In this document: positions 39,081-52,806 of the stretch, piece after piece | Layout: each line of letters starts with the position of its first letter | Numbering within the stretch: the first letter of the stretch is position 1 | Assembly (NCBI GenBank): GCA_036583965.1 | Contig: JAZBQD010000015.1 | Span: forward strand, 66,308,330 to 66,372,329 | DNA: 64,000 nucleotides | Source of the DNA: Prunella strophiata | Lineage: Eukaryota > Chordata > Aves > Passeriformes > Prunellidae | Direction: 5' to 3' | Made by a program: the position numbers and the translations under genes | Notes under the pieces: generated by a model | Told to the model about the DNA's origin: nothing | The model's input: only the letters and a program-made list of their open reading frames with translations | Databases searched by the model: none

Positions 39081-42000
39081 ATGAAACACTAGGTAACAAA
39101 TTAGATAGCCTGGTCAATTTTGCTGTACTGCAGCATGCACAGCCTGCTGGGTCTCCTGCCTATCTGCTCTATCTAACGTGAGACACAAACAGGACAGCTC
39201 CTGTTCAGCCACTCCTAAATATAAGGGTGTTTGGGATCTGCATGTTGGCAGGGCTCCAGGAGGCTCTGCAGCACACTGGGGATCTGGTGAGAGCAAACAC
39301 CCATGTTAAGTCTCAAAGTTCCCCTAACACAGGGTAACAGGTAACACGCAGGGGCACCTCTCCACCTTCTGTCCCTGCCCTCCCCAGCCCAAATGGACAA
39401 GAAAAGGCAACTTTGCAAATAACTACGTATAGGGATAACTCTTTCTTAGCAGACTTCCTCAGAAGATGTGAACTTTTCTGAAGACGAATGTTGAATGATC
39501 TTAGGGGCAACTAAAGTTTTTTGGTAGGCTGAATTCACTGGCACTGACTGCCCTTAGCCTGACAAGCAGCATCAAAGGTCTATCTCCCTCCAGTATCCCC
39601 TTCTCTTCATGTCATGCAAACACTGTTGGGGCTACAAGCTCAATGCTGTGTTTTGTATCATTGTACCTGGTAGTAAATTTAATCACAGTTCCCTAGACAG
39701 CACTCCTTGTGCTGGAAAGATGGGAGAATAGAACTATTTACATTTGGGAAGCATTTTTCTCCATTCTGGCGCAATTTGTGCTTTGCATGACAAAACAACA
39801 CTGCATGAAAGACTGGCAGCTATGGCTGTGCCAACTCTGAAGCATGCCAGTGAACTCTGGATAAGTTTTAATTTCACACTAAAGAGCTTGTTAAGTCTCA
39901 TTGGGACCTTCCTATTAAGTACTGCCAACTGATAGATTCTGCCAGCTGCAAGCTAATCCCATCAAGGTAAGCCCTTGCTGCAGCTCTCGAGAAAAGTAGG
40001 AGATGCATCTGGCTGCACACACACATTTCTCCTTACATATCAGCTACTGCCTCACTGGCTCTTACATTTATGTCACAAGCACCTTCACAACCCTTTTCCC
40101 CTGACCAGAATTATTTACAAAGAAAGTGATCTGGGAGGTGAAGAACTGAGGTACACTTAGACAACCCCAACAAAGTCATACCCCTGCGAGCAGGCTATGC
40201 CTTGATGACTAAATTCCTCAGCACTTGTAATTGCGAGCAAATCCCCAAAGCAAAAAACACCATTCGTGTGCAAAGATTAAGTATTAGTCTTTGCTTAGCT
40301 ATTTTTTGATTATTTTCTCATATTTAAAGTGGGCAGAATAGTATTTTCATACTTAACAGAAATGCAGATATGCCTTTGGAGCAGGCTACTTTAAGTTGTT
40401 TCATGACAGATTTATTTTTAAGGACGAGTCAAACATAAATAGATTCCTTAATGAATGCAGGATGGCACCAAACATTTGTTACATTCAGAACAGATTAGTT
40501 TTACTTTAAAGGGAGCAGAGGCAAAGCTGACATATCACACACAGCTACGTAAAATGCCAATCTCCAGCACAAGAGGTATGAGATTTGCTGCTATGCATCT
40601 CTCACACCTGGGTTTTCAAATAGCTGGGTAGTGGAGCCAAATGCCTTCATAAATTTTGTTGCACTTGGAACTTCACTTAGCTGCATGGCCAGCAATTTGC
40701 TCGCTGCTCAGACCCTCATCAGAGACCTGAATGGCATCTTGCTTTATTACTCAGCAGATTTTAGACTTGAAAATAATTTTAGAGTAGCAAGGGGGGTGCA
40801 GGGGGAGTTGTCAAGATGCTTTAGCTCCGATGGCTATGATCTAGGATTTCAATCTGCTTTTGAAACAGCATGATTCCCACATAAGTCCAGCATGAGAAGT
40901 CGAGCTCTGTTGTTCAGTGGCACCGCTCCTTCCCTAGCAGCAGACGCTTGGAAACAGCAGAAGGTGCAAAACCCAACTGACTCCAAGTTCTCCAAAACAT
41001 TACAAAAACACGAATCTGAAGCTCGCAGCTGCATTTTATCAGATTTATCCATATAAATAGACCAAACCCAAAGTGGATCCAGACCTGAACTTTTCACCTT
41101 GTGTCCCTCTGTGACGAAAATGTATCTCATTTTGTTACTCAGACTAGGAATTCTTTAAAGACTTATATTATATTTCTAGCTAAGGAATGACTGCTCTCAC
41201 CAAAACCCTACTGTGCTATGGTGCCTAAAATAGTTAGCTCACTAATACTGTCCAGGTTTGGAGGTTACATTCTGAACAACATGTTTTGACTGAATAAGGA
41301 TTTTTTAATAATCTTTTCAGTTTTCTCCCATCATTTATCTTCTTGGAGCATAAGCACTCTGAGCCTGGACTGGTTACAAATACCAGTGAAGAGAACACTG
41401 CTCTCCTGTGGGCACTACCAGAACATCTTTAAGAGAGGAAGAGATGTTCAGAAGGATATCACAAGTCTTTTGTCTGGTCTTCAGTGTATCATATACCTTG
41501 GAATGTCTCATTAACTCTTGGATAAATGTCTCCCATAATGCATAATAAAATTGCTGATGACTGATCAACTACCCTTCTTTATCAAACCCTGTCTTTCATC
41601 AAAACCAGACTCTTCCACAGTGATTCTGCAGTATTTTTTCCCCCAAACTTAAACCCAAAACACCCCCCCCCTTTCAAATCCACAACTTGCAACATTTCAG
41701 ACACCATTAAAAAAAATTAAAGAGTACAAATCACAAGGAAATCACTAAACACAAGCATTATTAGTATATAGGTTTTGGGGGTATTTTAGAGCTCAGGAAG
41801 TTGGGAGTTTGAGTTTAATTAACACATTTTGCTGGAGCCAACTCTCCTTTAGTTCTCCTAGTGTGGAATGAGGGAGATGCTGATTATCTTGTTAAAGAAC
41901 AAGTATGGCTGATGTTGCTGGTTTCCAAGTTCTATCTCAGAGAGTCAAACTCAGACAAGCTTTGTGCTGCAGTCACCACTGTGTTCAGTGTCAAGGTGGC

Positions 42001-45000
42001 AAGAAAAGACAGCAATGTCTGGTGCCTGAGTAACTGCATCTCACTTGACTGAAGCCAGCCTGCACAGAGACAACGTAAGGATCTCCAAGTGGTAATACAA
42101 TCTGGTTAGTTCCCTTATAACAAACCCACGGTGATCTTTTTCACACTAAATATTTATAGGCAGATGTCAGCTTTTTGGACTTATTCAGATACCTAAATAA
42201 GTTCCAAGCATCTCCAGGCAGCTTCCAAATACTGAGGTATCTACCTTCTCGACAACTGAAAGGGACAGATAGCTCAGTACAAAGGTACTGCAAACATAAA
42301 GCAGCACCAGAGTTTGCTACAGCCACAACTGGCTACTGTGCTGTATTTAAATGGAGGATGGGCCATGCTGCTCAATCACTCTAAGTGGAACAACTTTCTT
42401 TAAAAACAGTGGAAGTTGTGAGTGGATGGCAGGATTCACAAACTTTTTTTTTTTTTTCCTTCTTCTTCTAGGTCTGTTTGAAAATCCATGCAATTTAAAG
42501 CCTTATGTTCATTGTTTAGTTTTGTGGAAACAGATTCATAAAAAGCAGCAGTCTTGACTCGTAGGAGATGGTTGAAGCAGACTGATTTTAAATGAAGTAA
42601 CAGCTTTCTAGATCAGTTCTGGAGAGCATCCACTGTGTCACTCATTCACTTGCTCTCTGATTAATTTTTTTCCTTAACTTAAATTCACCAAAAAAGCTTA
42701 TTTTTCTTGCTTAGGTAGTGATGGGAGTCAATCCTACCAAAACATAGTTTTTATTTATTACTAACCTTACAACTCTTGACAGCAGTAAACTATGTTTGTG
42801 TGAAACACACTTACAAATAGCCAGTGTTCTGCTCTACAGCCACACAAAAATAGAGGAAGCCTAACACACAAAAAAGAATAAGCAAGTCCTCAAATGATCT
42901 GCTGTATGCATCTACAGGGTACAATTACTGGAAAGGAGAAAGCATAAAGTATTTAATTTTTCCATCAATGAATGAAAACAATTCAGAATTCCCAGTTTCT
43001 TGAATTACTTAAGATATCTGCCCCCCACCCCTCTTACCAAAGCTTCACTGCTGCAGCTGTGTCCCCCAAACAGATTCTTACAGCCCCCAAATTCACAGTA
43101 TCTACACATGAGGTGTGGAACTCAGATGTGCAAAATACTGTACTTAGTATAAAAAGAGAAGATTCCTGCTCCTTGATCCAACCCTGCTTGCAAACTAATT
43201 AAGAGCAACATGGGCTACACTGCTGTGCAGGATGCTCACAGGTATTAGTTTGGAGAACCTACTCTCATGTTAGCCCATGAATACGCAACACGAAGAACAC
43301 TTGCATTAAACACGGCTCTGACATATGTCTGGGTTTGTGTATGCCACAAGATGTCTTTAAGCTGGCTACCTGCACTGAAAGCCAGGAAACCAGAGCTCAG
43401 TCCTTCACAGAGGTCTGTCTTGCATTTGTTCCTGTGCCACTGCAAAAAGCAGATGCAAAAGCAGCAGGTCCTGCTGAAGGGCAAAGGAAAGCAGCAGATT
43501 TCCATTTATGCTGCACAGAGAGGAGTGGACTTTCTCTTATAACAACAGATCAACAACTGTGTCAACCATGAGCTCCTTTCATCACCACCATGGAATCATC
43601 CACCCTTGCTGGAAATCTTGAACTACCTTAATTACAAAGTGCCATGGTTTCAATTTGCCATATCCTGCTAACAACAGTCAAGGTGCAAACATGCTTCTAA
43701 CACAAACTCAGCAAAAAAAAGTATAAAGTTACAGAGTCAAAAATAATTTAGGATGCAAGTTAAGTCAAGGATACCTGCTCCAACCACCTACCCAGAGCAG
43801 GGCTCCAAAAACCTAGGCATGAGCTACCTGCTGCAATGCATGCAAGTAATACCAGAAAATATCAAGACACCCAGTTCCCTTTACTGGGACCATAGTTGGC
43901 TACATGTAGTTGTGAAGTCTCCATTGTCCTAAAGAAAACAATCAGATTCGCTTTCTTCCACCCAATGTTCTCAAATGCAAGGGACATATCATTTAAATGT
44001 CTGTTTTTTCTAACCAAACACATCAGTTACATCCAAGAATCTGCAGCTGTTAAAATTGCTTAGGCTCCTACACTGAAATAACTGTCTGGCTACTTAGAAG
44101 CAAAGGGTGAGACTCTACAGGGTGGTTAAAAGGGAGCACAAATTTAAACATGAGAGATAAAAAAATACATACACTTGAGCTGAAAAAGAGAGCTGACCAG
44201 AATGGAATTAAAAATAATTTTTTGCAAATGAGAGAATTAATGTAGACAGTGATCAAATTTTGTGAGAAAAAAAAAAAAAAAAAAAGATAAAGAGCAAAAT
44301 ATCATTAATGATTGCAATTTTCTTGTTTCCAGACTCTGAAAGCATTTGAATAAATACTAAAAGACAGGGGTGCTTTAGAGATAAATGACCTTCATCCCAT
44401 CTCTCTGTCTCTCTCACTGCATGAGTTAAAAATGGCAGCACTTCTCAGTACTATATATAAAAGGTAGGGACTTCAGGGACTTGCTCACACTGGTATGTCA
44501 AGTGAGTATCTCCAACAGTTTGCAAAGTTTATTCAATTCACATTTGAAGCTCTCCATGTAGGCCTTCTGAAAACATGTCATGTGTGAGCAAAAGGCAGAA
44601 CAACTGTTATTATCCTACTTTTTCTAAAAAGTAATGAATAGCTTCCTGTTTGCTCCAAGAGGTTGCATGTGGCCATGAATATCTGATTCCTTTACTGGCC
44701 TGCCTATCTGATTTGCTTAAAACACTTTTTTTTTTTTTTTCTTTTTTGCTTTAACGTTTTCCTCTCTGGGTCCTCTAAGAGTATTTGAGTTCTGCCTGAA
44801 CCTTGGTAGTTATTTCATTACTGTACTGCCAATTAATGCATTAAGCATACAGCTTTTTTGATGTCAAAACAGCTTTAAAGAAATGAATCTCTACACCTTG
44901 CTTATTACACTAACCAGACTTTGTGATCTCCCAGTACAGCTGCTTTGCTAAGGTAGCCCTCAGTTAAACTGTGTAATTACATGAGTTCTGTACTCTCCCA

Positions 45001-48000
45001 CAGCCTAGACTTATTTTCTGATGTCTTTCTCACCATTCAAGTGTTTGCTGTAATGAAGCAACAGACCTTCAGCTAAGGGCTGCTTTGCCACAGGGAATAC
45101 ATCCTGGTATGAAGGGCTGGAGGGTGACTTCCAACCAGAGATTACATGGGCTGGAACTGAACAGAATGCCCACGTCCAGCTGTTCCTGCTTATGGACCCT
45201 GTGGTCTCCAGCCAGAAGGGCAGGATATTTCACACATAAACCCAAAATGCCAATTGTGCAATTCCTTACAGAAAATAAGCCTCCAGCCACTCAGATTTAG
45301 CCCCATCAAACAGCTGCCAGTGCAACAAAAATAACCCAGCAATCCTGCAGAGAATGAAACAGTGAATGTTATCACATCACATTGGAACCTCAGCACCAAC
45401 AGATAAAGAGAAACCACAAATACTTCAGCAACACCTTTGGTGAAAGTCTACATTTAGCCATAATTAAGCACTGAAACAGAATGCTGCTATTTACGTATTG
45501 TTTAAAATGTCATGCATTTAGAATGACCACTTTTAAAAGGTCTCCTCAGGACATACAAGAGATCAAGTGTCTCACAATGAGGTTGCAGTTTGGACAGATG
45601 AGAAGAAATGTGACTGTCTGCAGTTGGATTTTTATAAATAACCATCAGTCCCATCCTGATACTTCCTCTTTTCAGTAAGGAAGGATGTCATTTAACTGAG
45701 AGTAATCCATGAAGAAAACTTCTGATTTCTCTGAGAAACTCTCTAGGTAGGATTGTCTGGATCTGTGTTAAAGGTTAAAAAAATACTCAATAGTCATGCT
45801 GGAGTAAAACATTTGAGTTTAGAACCTTGCAAATATCATAACCTCTTACATTTATGACATGTTTTCTATTCAAGTAGTTAAGATTTAATGTCATAAAATA
45901 AACAACTCACATCAGAATTTATCCATAATCAAACTTTTACAAGATAAACTGATATACACCTGTTATGTAACTCCATTGATGAAAATTTGTCTATGAAATT
46001 CTCATGTTTCCTGAGAATCTGAAATTCTTCAAAGCAATTTTTTTAATTCAAACATGAAAATAAAATATTCCAGTGAGTAATCAAGATTAACATACAATGG
46101 CTTATCATGACAACACTTTTGATTCCAGTTGTTAATGTAAAGTTATAATTATTGTCATATTACTGCCATAAATGCAACACAATTTGGGATTACAACTTTC
46201 CCAACTCTGAAATTGCTTGTGTACACTCAGCATTCGAAGCTGTTTAATACATTTTCTAATCCTGCATAAAATCCTGTAACTACAGAAGCCTTTGTTTTTT
46301 TCTGATAGTTGAACTCTCTATCCAGTACATTTGATTAATTTCAACTTCTCCCACCCTGTCCTGAGTTCTTCCAGCTTCCACAGCAATGATAAATACACAG
46401 TTAATACAGAGAAATTAGAAGCCATCTTGAAAAATGTCTTCTAAAGTCTCAGCAATTAGAGCAAAGATTCAGATTGAAAGATGTAGCTCCCCAAACCCAA
46501 GTGATCACAAATGTTATAAACTTCCTCTCTGCCCCAATTCTTCCCTTGGAAACCACAGAGACTGCTGCTGCACCATGGGCATCTTATAGTTGGGGAGATA
46601 AACTGCATCTCCTTAGCAAACTGTGAATGTCACACAGAAATTTCAGGTGGTTCAGCTCTTGTCAACAATGCTGAGGCACCCATTGCATGTGCCCCTGCAT
46701 TTCTGCTGATCTCTGAGTAACTGTGTGTGAATGTGAGCGAGGCTGCGTGCAGTTTTCACGCCTGAAGCTCTGCTAATGCCGGTCAGCATTGGGCACACAC
46801 CCCTAATGACATATTTTTAGGGCTGTTGAGAGCCTTAATGCAAACCTGCTCTCCTCTGCTAGCCATAACACGGTACCACAAATAGCTGAGCAGTTGGCAG
46901 CACTTTCTATGTCTCATAAAAAGTTACTTCTGATCACAGACCGAGCTTTTCTACACGTACTACTCTGTCCAAACAGGCAAAATATATTGTGGGTGTAATG
47001 CTATCTTTTCGGGCAAATATCCTGGACAGAATTTAACTTTTTTTTATTATTATTTTTTAACAGTTTGATCTAGAATTGCAGCCTGAAGACTTGATATGAA
47101 ATTGCAGTAAACATTTTTGTGTTACTACTTCCATCTTGGCTTTTTCTACATTAAGAGAAATTCCACAGCAGCAGGGCTAAGCATAACATTTGTTCTCATC
47201 ACCTTTTAAGCTGCAAGAGTTACCTGTTGCATCAGATTCAGTTTTTACTTATAGTCCTCTCTAAAATCACCATGCATCTGTAAGTGACTTTGGTTTGAAA
47301 TAGGGTCTGAAATGCAGTCTCAGATGCAAGAGACTGACAAAAAAAATACTGGGAAACTACTCAGGCACAAAACTCTACTGGAAGGTCATCAATCTTCCCC
47401 TTATTCCTGACTTGTTCCTTTCAGCCCTCAGTTACACACAACCTTTTGTCTTTTCCACTGCCCGCAGCAGAACAAAACCCATGCCCACTTCAGCTGCCTT
47501 CCCTGGAAGAGGGCCTGGGGAAAGCTGCTCCTACAATTGGCTCACTGTTGGGAGAAATCCCGTTTTCCAGCCACCACTAAAACATAACATCTGAAAAAGA
47601 GCAAAAGCCATCAGCCTGAAACATTCACAGAAATATGCATACCAGTAAAGTGGCTAGGTATCTCAAGATATGATCCATGTGATCATATTCCTGTGTTCTC
47701 CAGGTATGGAAATAAAAAACAGGTATCTGTCTTATTCAGTAAAATATGAGAATACACTGAAAAGTTTTACCTCAAGGCTATAAATTATGAAAAGAGGTTT
47801 TGCACAGCCTGGGAAAACACTTCAAACTGGTAGTTGAGGTGTGTTCCTCCAGTTCCTCCAGTGTTGTGAAAACATGAAAGGAGAACACAGCCAAAGCAGG
47901 GTCTGAGGATGGGGGTATTTAGAAAAATACAAATATTTTCAACTCAATATTCCCCCACCTTTTTCACCTCTAAGATTAACAATACATTGAGCTAAACTTA

Positions 48001-48156
48001 ATAGAAAAGAACAAGGCCACAAGACCCAGAAGGACACGAGGTAAAAGAGTTATCTCTGCAACTCCAGCACAGACAGCGTGGGGCTGAAGGGGACAGGCTA
48101 TTTTACAGATCTAACATGTAACCAAATAACTGCCACAAGTGACAAGAAGTACCCAC

Positions 48157-48328
48157 CTGGATAGTGCTCTCAGAGCACAGGTAAAGGAAGCTGCAGTGCC
48201 CATGGAGCATTAGGAGCCCTACACCAAGGAACAGCAGTCGCCTCTTGAGCTGAAAGCTGGCCACTGAATCCTGCTGCCAGGATGTCCCAGAGAACGCTGA
48301 TTCCCCCTGACATGAAGCATTCAATATT
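48157..48328 (-). other. Exon-like open block of unknown origin
   Basis: On the minus strand a good acceptor (GTGCTTGTCCCCAG) precedes a 172-nt block ending in a strong donor (ATCCAG|GTGGGTACT). One frame is open across it: one leading base plus 57 codons, leaving in phase 0. The peptide includes QQDSVASFQLKRRLLFL and HGHCSFLYLCSESTIQ. It matches no part of FHOD3 that I know. It does not continue in phase from the putative exon ending near 62309 on the same strand. It may be a chance pseudo-exon. Confidence 0.25.
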
Positions 48329-51300
48329 CTGGGGACAAGCACTTCATTCACTTGAGCCAACAAATACATGAATATTACAAGTGACTCCACTTTTCAAACC
48401 AACTTTCCTTTATAAATTTCCTACACATGAACCAGTTTTTGTCAACAAATGAGTAAAAAGCTCAAAAAGGTATAAACATCTTAACCATGTACTTATCAAA
48501 CTCCTGCTTGTTTCTCTCTAATAAAAGCAAAACTGACAGCAGACCTGCAATTTTCAGGATTTACCAAAGCCAAGTGGTATAATAAAAAGTGGCTGTAGGC
48601 TTTAGGACAACTTTCAAAAGCAGTGAAGTGACTTAACAGTCAGGGTCAGATTCTGAAAAAGTGATCTAGGATACGGATCATAAGTGCTTAAGTGGCAGTA
48701 TGAAAGAGGTAATTTTTCTTTTCCAAGCCACTGGCAGAGCATGCTGAGCATGCTGATAGGAACTCAGCAGAAGCTGAGTCAGTTCCTGGAGCTGACACCT
48801 CTCTCCAGGTGCTATGCTCTCCTGCTCCCAGGGCAGAGCTGGACCTGCTGAGCCACGCAACATCTACCCAGGCATCACTGCCTGTGCCCAGCTTGTGGAT
48901 ACCAGCTTTGGGAATGTCTGCAAGGGGAACTGGAGACTCTTGTATTCATGGAACTTTACTGCTTTCAGACAGGAATCTGTCACAAATTCACTGATGCTTT
49001 GATTGAGTTGTCAGAGGCGAGAGAAAGGCACATACATTCAACACCTCCCTTGCTCAAATTGGGCACCCCTGAATCTGGACTGAGCCCCTGGAATAAGCTT
49101 CCACACCCCCTTCTGCTGGACATGAGACCCCCAGTACAATCATGCTGTGCTCCAGAGACACTATCAGGCCCCATGATTTGATGGTATGCTTTCCAAACTC
49201 ACGCTCTTGTGCATTCCTGGATTAGAAAGTGTTTCTTCAGTTACACTATGCAGCTGAAACAAACAATAACAAGTTTTTCAAGGAGTTTATCTGAAACATA
49301 TATGCATTAAATTCCACAGGCAATTATGCAGCACAGATGGAGGTAAAACAATCAACCACCAAAAAACAGAAAAACCAAGTATTTATGCCAGATTAGTAAG
49401 AAGACAGACATGGTAGCCACAGCCCTGCCCAAAAGCTATAACGGTCCATGTAAAAGACTCAAGGTGGAGATAGAAAGGCACACGGCAATCAGGGGTGAAA
49501 AAAAGGGATACCATACAGAAAAAAAAATGCCATTTATACAGGTTACTACTAAGAAGAAAGTGGAAATGACAAACAAAAAGCCTCCCAAAATATAATACAT
49601 AACATTCTAATTTGGGGGCGTTTATAATTTTAATTAAAATAATCATAAATAGCTTCAGCTATGCTTTGCACTTATGATCCAGTTTCACTAAAATGATGTG
49701 AATATATAGCCTCAAAGACTACTGAGTAATATCAAAATATTCTTGAATAACAAGGTTTATCTCCTTTTCTTGTTTGTCTCTAACAAGACAAAGCAGTCAA
49801 AGTAGTTTTCAAACAAACACTGAGGAAAACAAGGAACGTGCCTAAAACTCCATCACTTCAAAATTCAAGAAAAGACGTCCTTCCAAAGTTGAGATATGAA
49901 TAACAATCCTTAAAAATGGTTGGTACATCTCATCTTTTTCACTCTACACACAAACACACACACTCATACACTGGGTTGCTGAGAGACAGGACTTCCCAGA
50001 CCTTAGCTTGATGTAGAGACCTGGGCTGCTCCATTCCCACAGAAAATGCTAACTTGAGGAGATTGCACATGTAGTTAATTCCAGTTAGCAAGTTATTTTC
50101 TAACAACACTAACACTTGAAAAAAGCTCTTACTCTGAAAAACATCAGACATGCCTGCAACACGTGTAAATACAAGAACCTGAAATTTTTGAGATTGAGAA
50201 AAGAAGAGAACCTAAGCTGCATGAAAAACAGTATTTTGCCAAAGAAACACTAATAATAACAATGAGAAAATAGAGAGTATGGGACATGTCTGTAATTTCT
50301 ACCTCAGGAACTCAAAAAACACTGGTTTACAATATTCCTTCAAAACACTCAGCCTATTGACTTACAGCTAGTTAAAAAAAAAAAAAAAAATTACTTCCAT
50401 GTCAAGTGAGATGAGCACAGATGTTCTGCAAAAAGACCATACAAGGAAGTAAAGAGGTGAAGAACATGTCTGTGTGTTTTCCAATTGTGTTTCAGCTATT
50501 GTTAAACTAATTTGAACTTGAATCTTTAAAGAAAAACAATAATAACAGATAATTATGGAAAACTGAACTTATTCAGGGAATGCTGCTCATCTTACGAATC
50601 AGATTTTTCTATTCTGCTAGAATACCCACTGACTTGCAAACAGGAGCAGTAAGGGTGACATCTCTTGATCTCAACTCTGGTCTTCACCTTACAGAGTGGG
50701 AAATTCTCACTTTAAAAGAAAATTAAGCTGAGGAGGATAATCTTATTTTAGTATGTTGTCCACCTTCGGGATTCTCTTTTTCCACAGCTATTCAATAAAC
50801 TGTTTTTGTAAATAAGAACAGCGAATTTATTTCCTCACCTTCTTACTCCACTGTTGCTTCACATTAACAGAAATATTGTAATTTAGTAATACTTCTCTTT
50901 AGAGATTAATATGGTAAAAATCCCTTTTCCCTTTTGCACAGTGTTGTCATATTTGCTTTGAGATATATCAGACTCGCAGACCTTAGTGTGGGACAAAACT
51001 ATAACACCAATGTTTCTTTTATACTTCAGCAGCTGATTAAATGCCTTGGATGAAAGTTATGTGAAATTTTAATGAAAAGCTGACTTAGTCATGCAGAGCT
51101 CATGATGGCACTTTTGCAGGCCACGCTTGGCAAATGTACTCTCTCAAATCTATTTCAGCCACCAAAAGGAGATGGGCATGAAGCTCCTTGTATTCCCCAC
51201 TTTTCATTACATACTCATGGCTTGATTGCTTAGGTTCTGATGGAGGGTAGCTATGCTGACATCAGCATTTTCCAGATACACCTCCGAATGCTCATCATAT

Positions 51301-51509
51301 TTAAGGGTGGCTTCAGCACTGATACTACACAGGAAAACTAAAAAAACCCTGAACCCTTGCGTGGCTCAGGACTGTAAAGACAGAAAACAGCATTTTGAGC
51401 TGTAACAGGAAGAAGCTGATAGCATAGCATTTGGAGGAATGATGGAAAGCAATTCAAGAGAGTAATGGAATACATGAAACATAATTAGTCTCCATTAGCC
51501 AGGCTATTT

Positions 51510-51754
51510 TCAGTGACAGGACAAGAGGCAATGGGCACAAATGGAAACAAAGGAGACTCCATTTGAACATCAGGAACCTCTGAGTGTGACCAAGCACTCA
51601 CAGAGATTACCCAGAGAGGCTGTGGTGTCCCCATCCCTGCCCAAAGGCCATTTGGACAGAATCCTGGAAAACAGGCTCTGTTTAAGCAAGCAGCGAGACC
51701 AGGTGACCTACAGTGGTCCCTTCCAATCTCACCCACTCTGTAATTCTATCACTT
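51510..51754 (+). mobile_element. CR1 LINE 3' end
   Basis: The plus strand begins GTGACAGGACAAGAGGCAAT and shows the typical CR1 3' section, including AGAGGCTGTGGTGTCCCCAT, CAGGTGACCTACAGTGGTCC and CTTCCAATCTCACCCACTCT. It finishes at the diagnostic TAATTCTATCACT terminus. Only the last 245 bp of the element are present, as usual for 5'-truncated CR1. Confidence 0.92.
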
Positions 51755-52691
51755 GTATTTCCCTGTGTACCCTATGTATATCCTTCCAGACACATTGATG
51801 GTCAGCTTCCTGCAAAAATTAAGACAATGGCAGATGAAGACTAAGCACCAGAAATGCAGTCACTGAGTGTAATTCCAATCTAAGACCTAGATTGTGAATA
51901 CATGGATGAAAACAGAAACAAGCACTGAAACTTTAGTACAAGGCTTCATTTCTCAAGCTTGGATTGGGGCCCAGGACAAAGTGAAAGAGTTAATATAATT
52001 CCTTACAATGTAAAAATTAATGTAATAGACCACAGTTGTTCTCATGTGAAAGAGGATATAAGGCAGACTTTGTGAAACAGGAAAAAAAAATTACCAAAAA
52101 TGTATAAAAATTAATACTGTGATTCAGACTAAGGAAACTCTAGCTAAGAACTGGCTGATGCAAGGCTGACAGACCAAGTGGTGAGTGGGGGCTGAGACAT
52201 GAGTAGAGTAATGAGAAATTCTGAAAGTCTGATTTTACAAAGCTTACTAAAAGCACACCACAAAACTTGTATAAATGTACACTTACTGCAAAAACCTGGC
52301 ACACAAACTATCCTCTTGTGCTGTAAAAGATGCTTGTTGGGCACTTCTGTTTCAACCTACCAAGAAATACAGGATAGGAATCACTGAGCCAAAGCCCAGC
52401 TTGTTGAAGCAACACAGACCTGCAGGGCGCAGCAGCTGAACAGCCACGGTCCATTAATGAAGAGCTTGAAGCATCCATCCCCCCAAGGTGACCAAAAGCT
52501 TCAACACAGAAACAATGTCCCAACCAGCCAAGACAACAGTTACCTTAGGAAATTGAAGGATAATGCTCTCTCAATTGCGAACCCTGTTGCACATGCTGTA
52601 TCAGGTAAATTCTCCAAAAGCTCTATGCAGCAATGAGGCCATGGCTTCAGCACAGCGAGGCTCCCTCCCACCCACAATACACATCACACAG
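51755..52691 (-). other. Intronic spacer between CR1 copies
   Basis: No exon, RNA or recognised element. The stretch at about 52040-52520 has mixed composition that could be an unrecognised old repeat, but I cannot place it. Confidence 0.6.
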
Positions 52692-52806
52692 AAGATTACT
52701 GAATCAGCAGAATGTGCTGAGCTGGAAGGGACCCATTAGGATCATTGAGTCCAACTCCTGGCCCTGTGCAAGACATGCTGTCATCTCCTCTAAGGGGGTT
52801 CAAGAG
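52692..52806 (-). mobile_element. CR1 LINE 3' end, minus strand
   Basis: The plus strand reads GAATCAGCAGAATGTGCTGA, GCTGGAAGGGACCCATTAGG, ATCATTGAGTCCAACTCCTG, the complement of a CR1 3' terminus of a common avian subfamily. Only about 115 bp remain. Confidence 0.88.

Larger units (their letters stand above)
24663..51509 (-). other. FHOD3: Large intronic region, no confident gene
   Basis: About 27 kb of AT-rich sequence that I read as intron upstream of the FHOD3 exons. It contains scattered homopolymers and microsatellites, a 14-bp tandem duplication (AGCACAACAGCAGG type, about 25298-25327), a possible old CR1 tail near 26238-26320, a small hairpin at 34390-34428, and one exon-like block at 48157-48328. 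The longest open frames (29384-29848 plus, 36506-36976 plus) show no family resemblance, biased composition or splice context. Confidence 0.65.

Noticed and set aside
43770..43830. Possible old CR1 tail (CTCCAACCACCTACCCAGAG-like)
   Set aside because: Similarity to the CR1 3' end is too short and diverged to separate from chance.
52040..52520. Possible LTR or other old repeat
   Set aside because: The composition is suggestive, but no terminal motif, TATA and poly(A) order, or recognised family segment could be supported.
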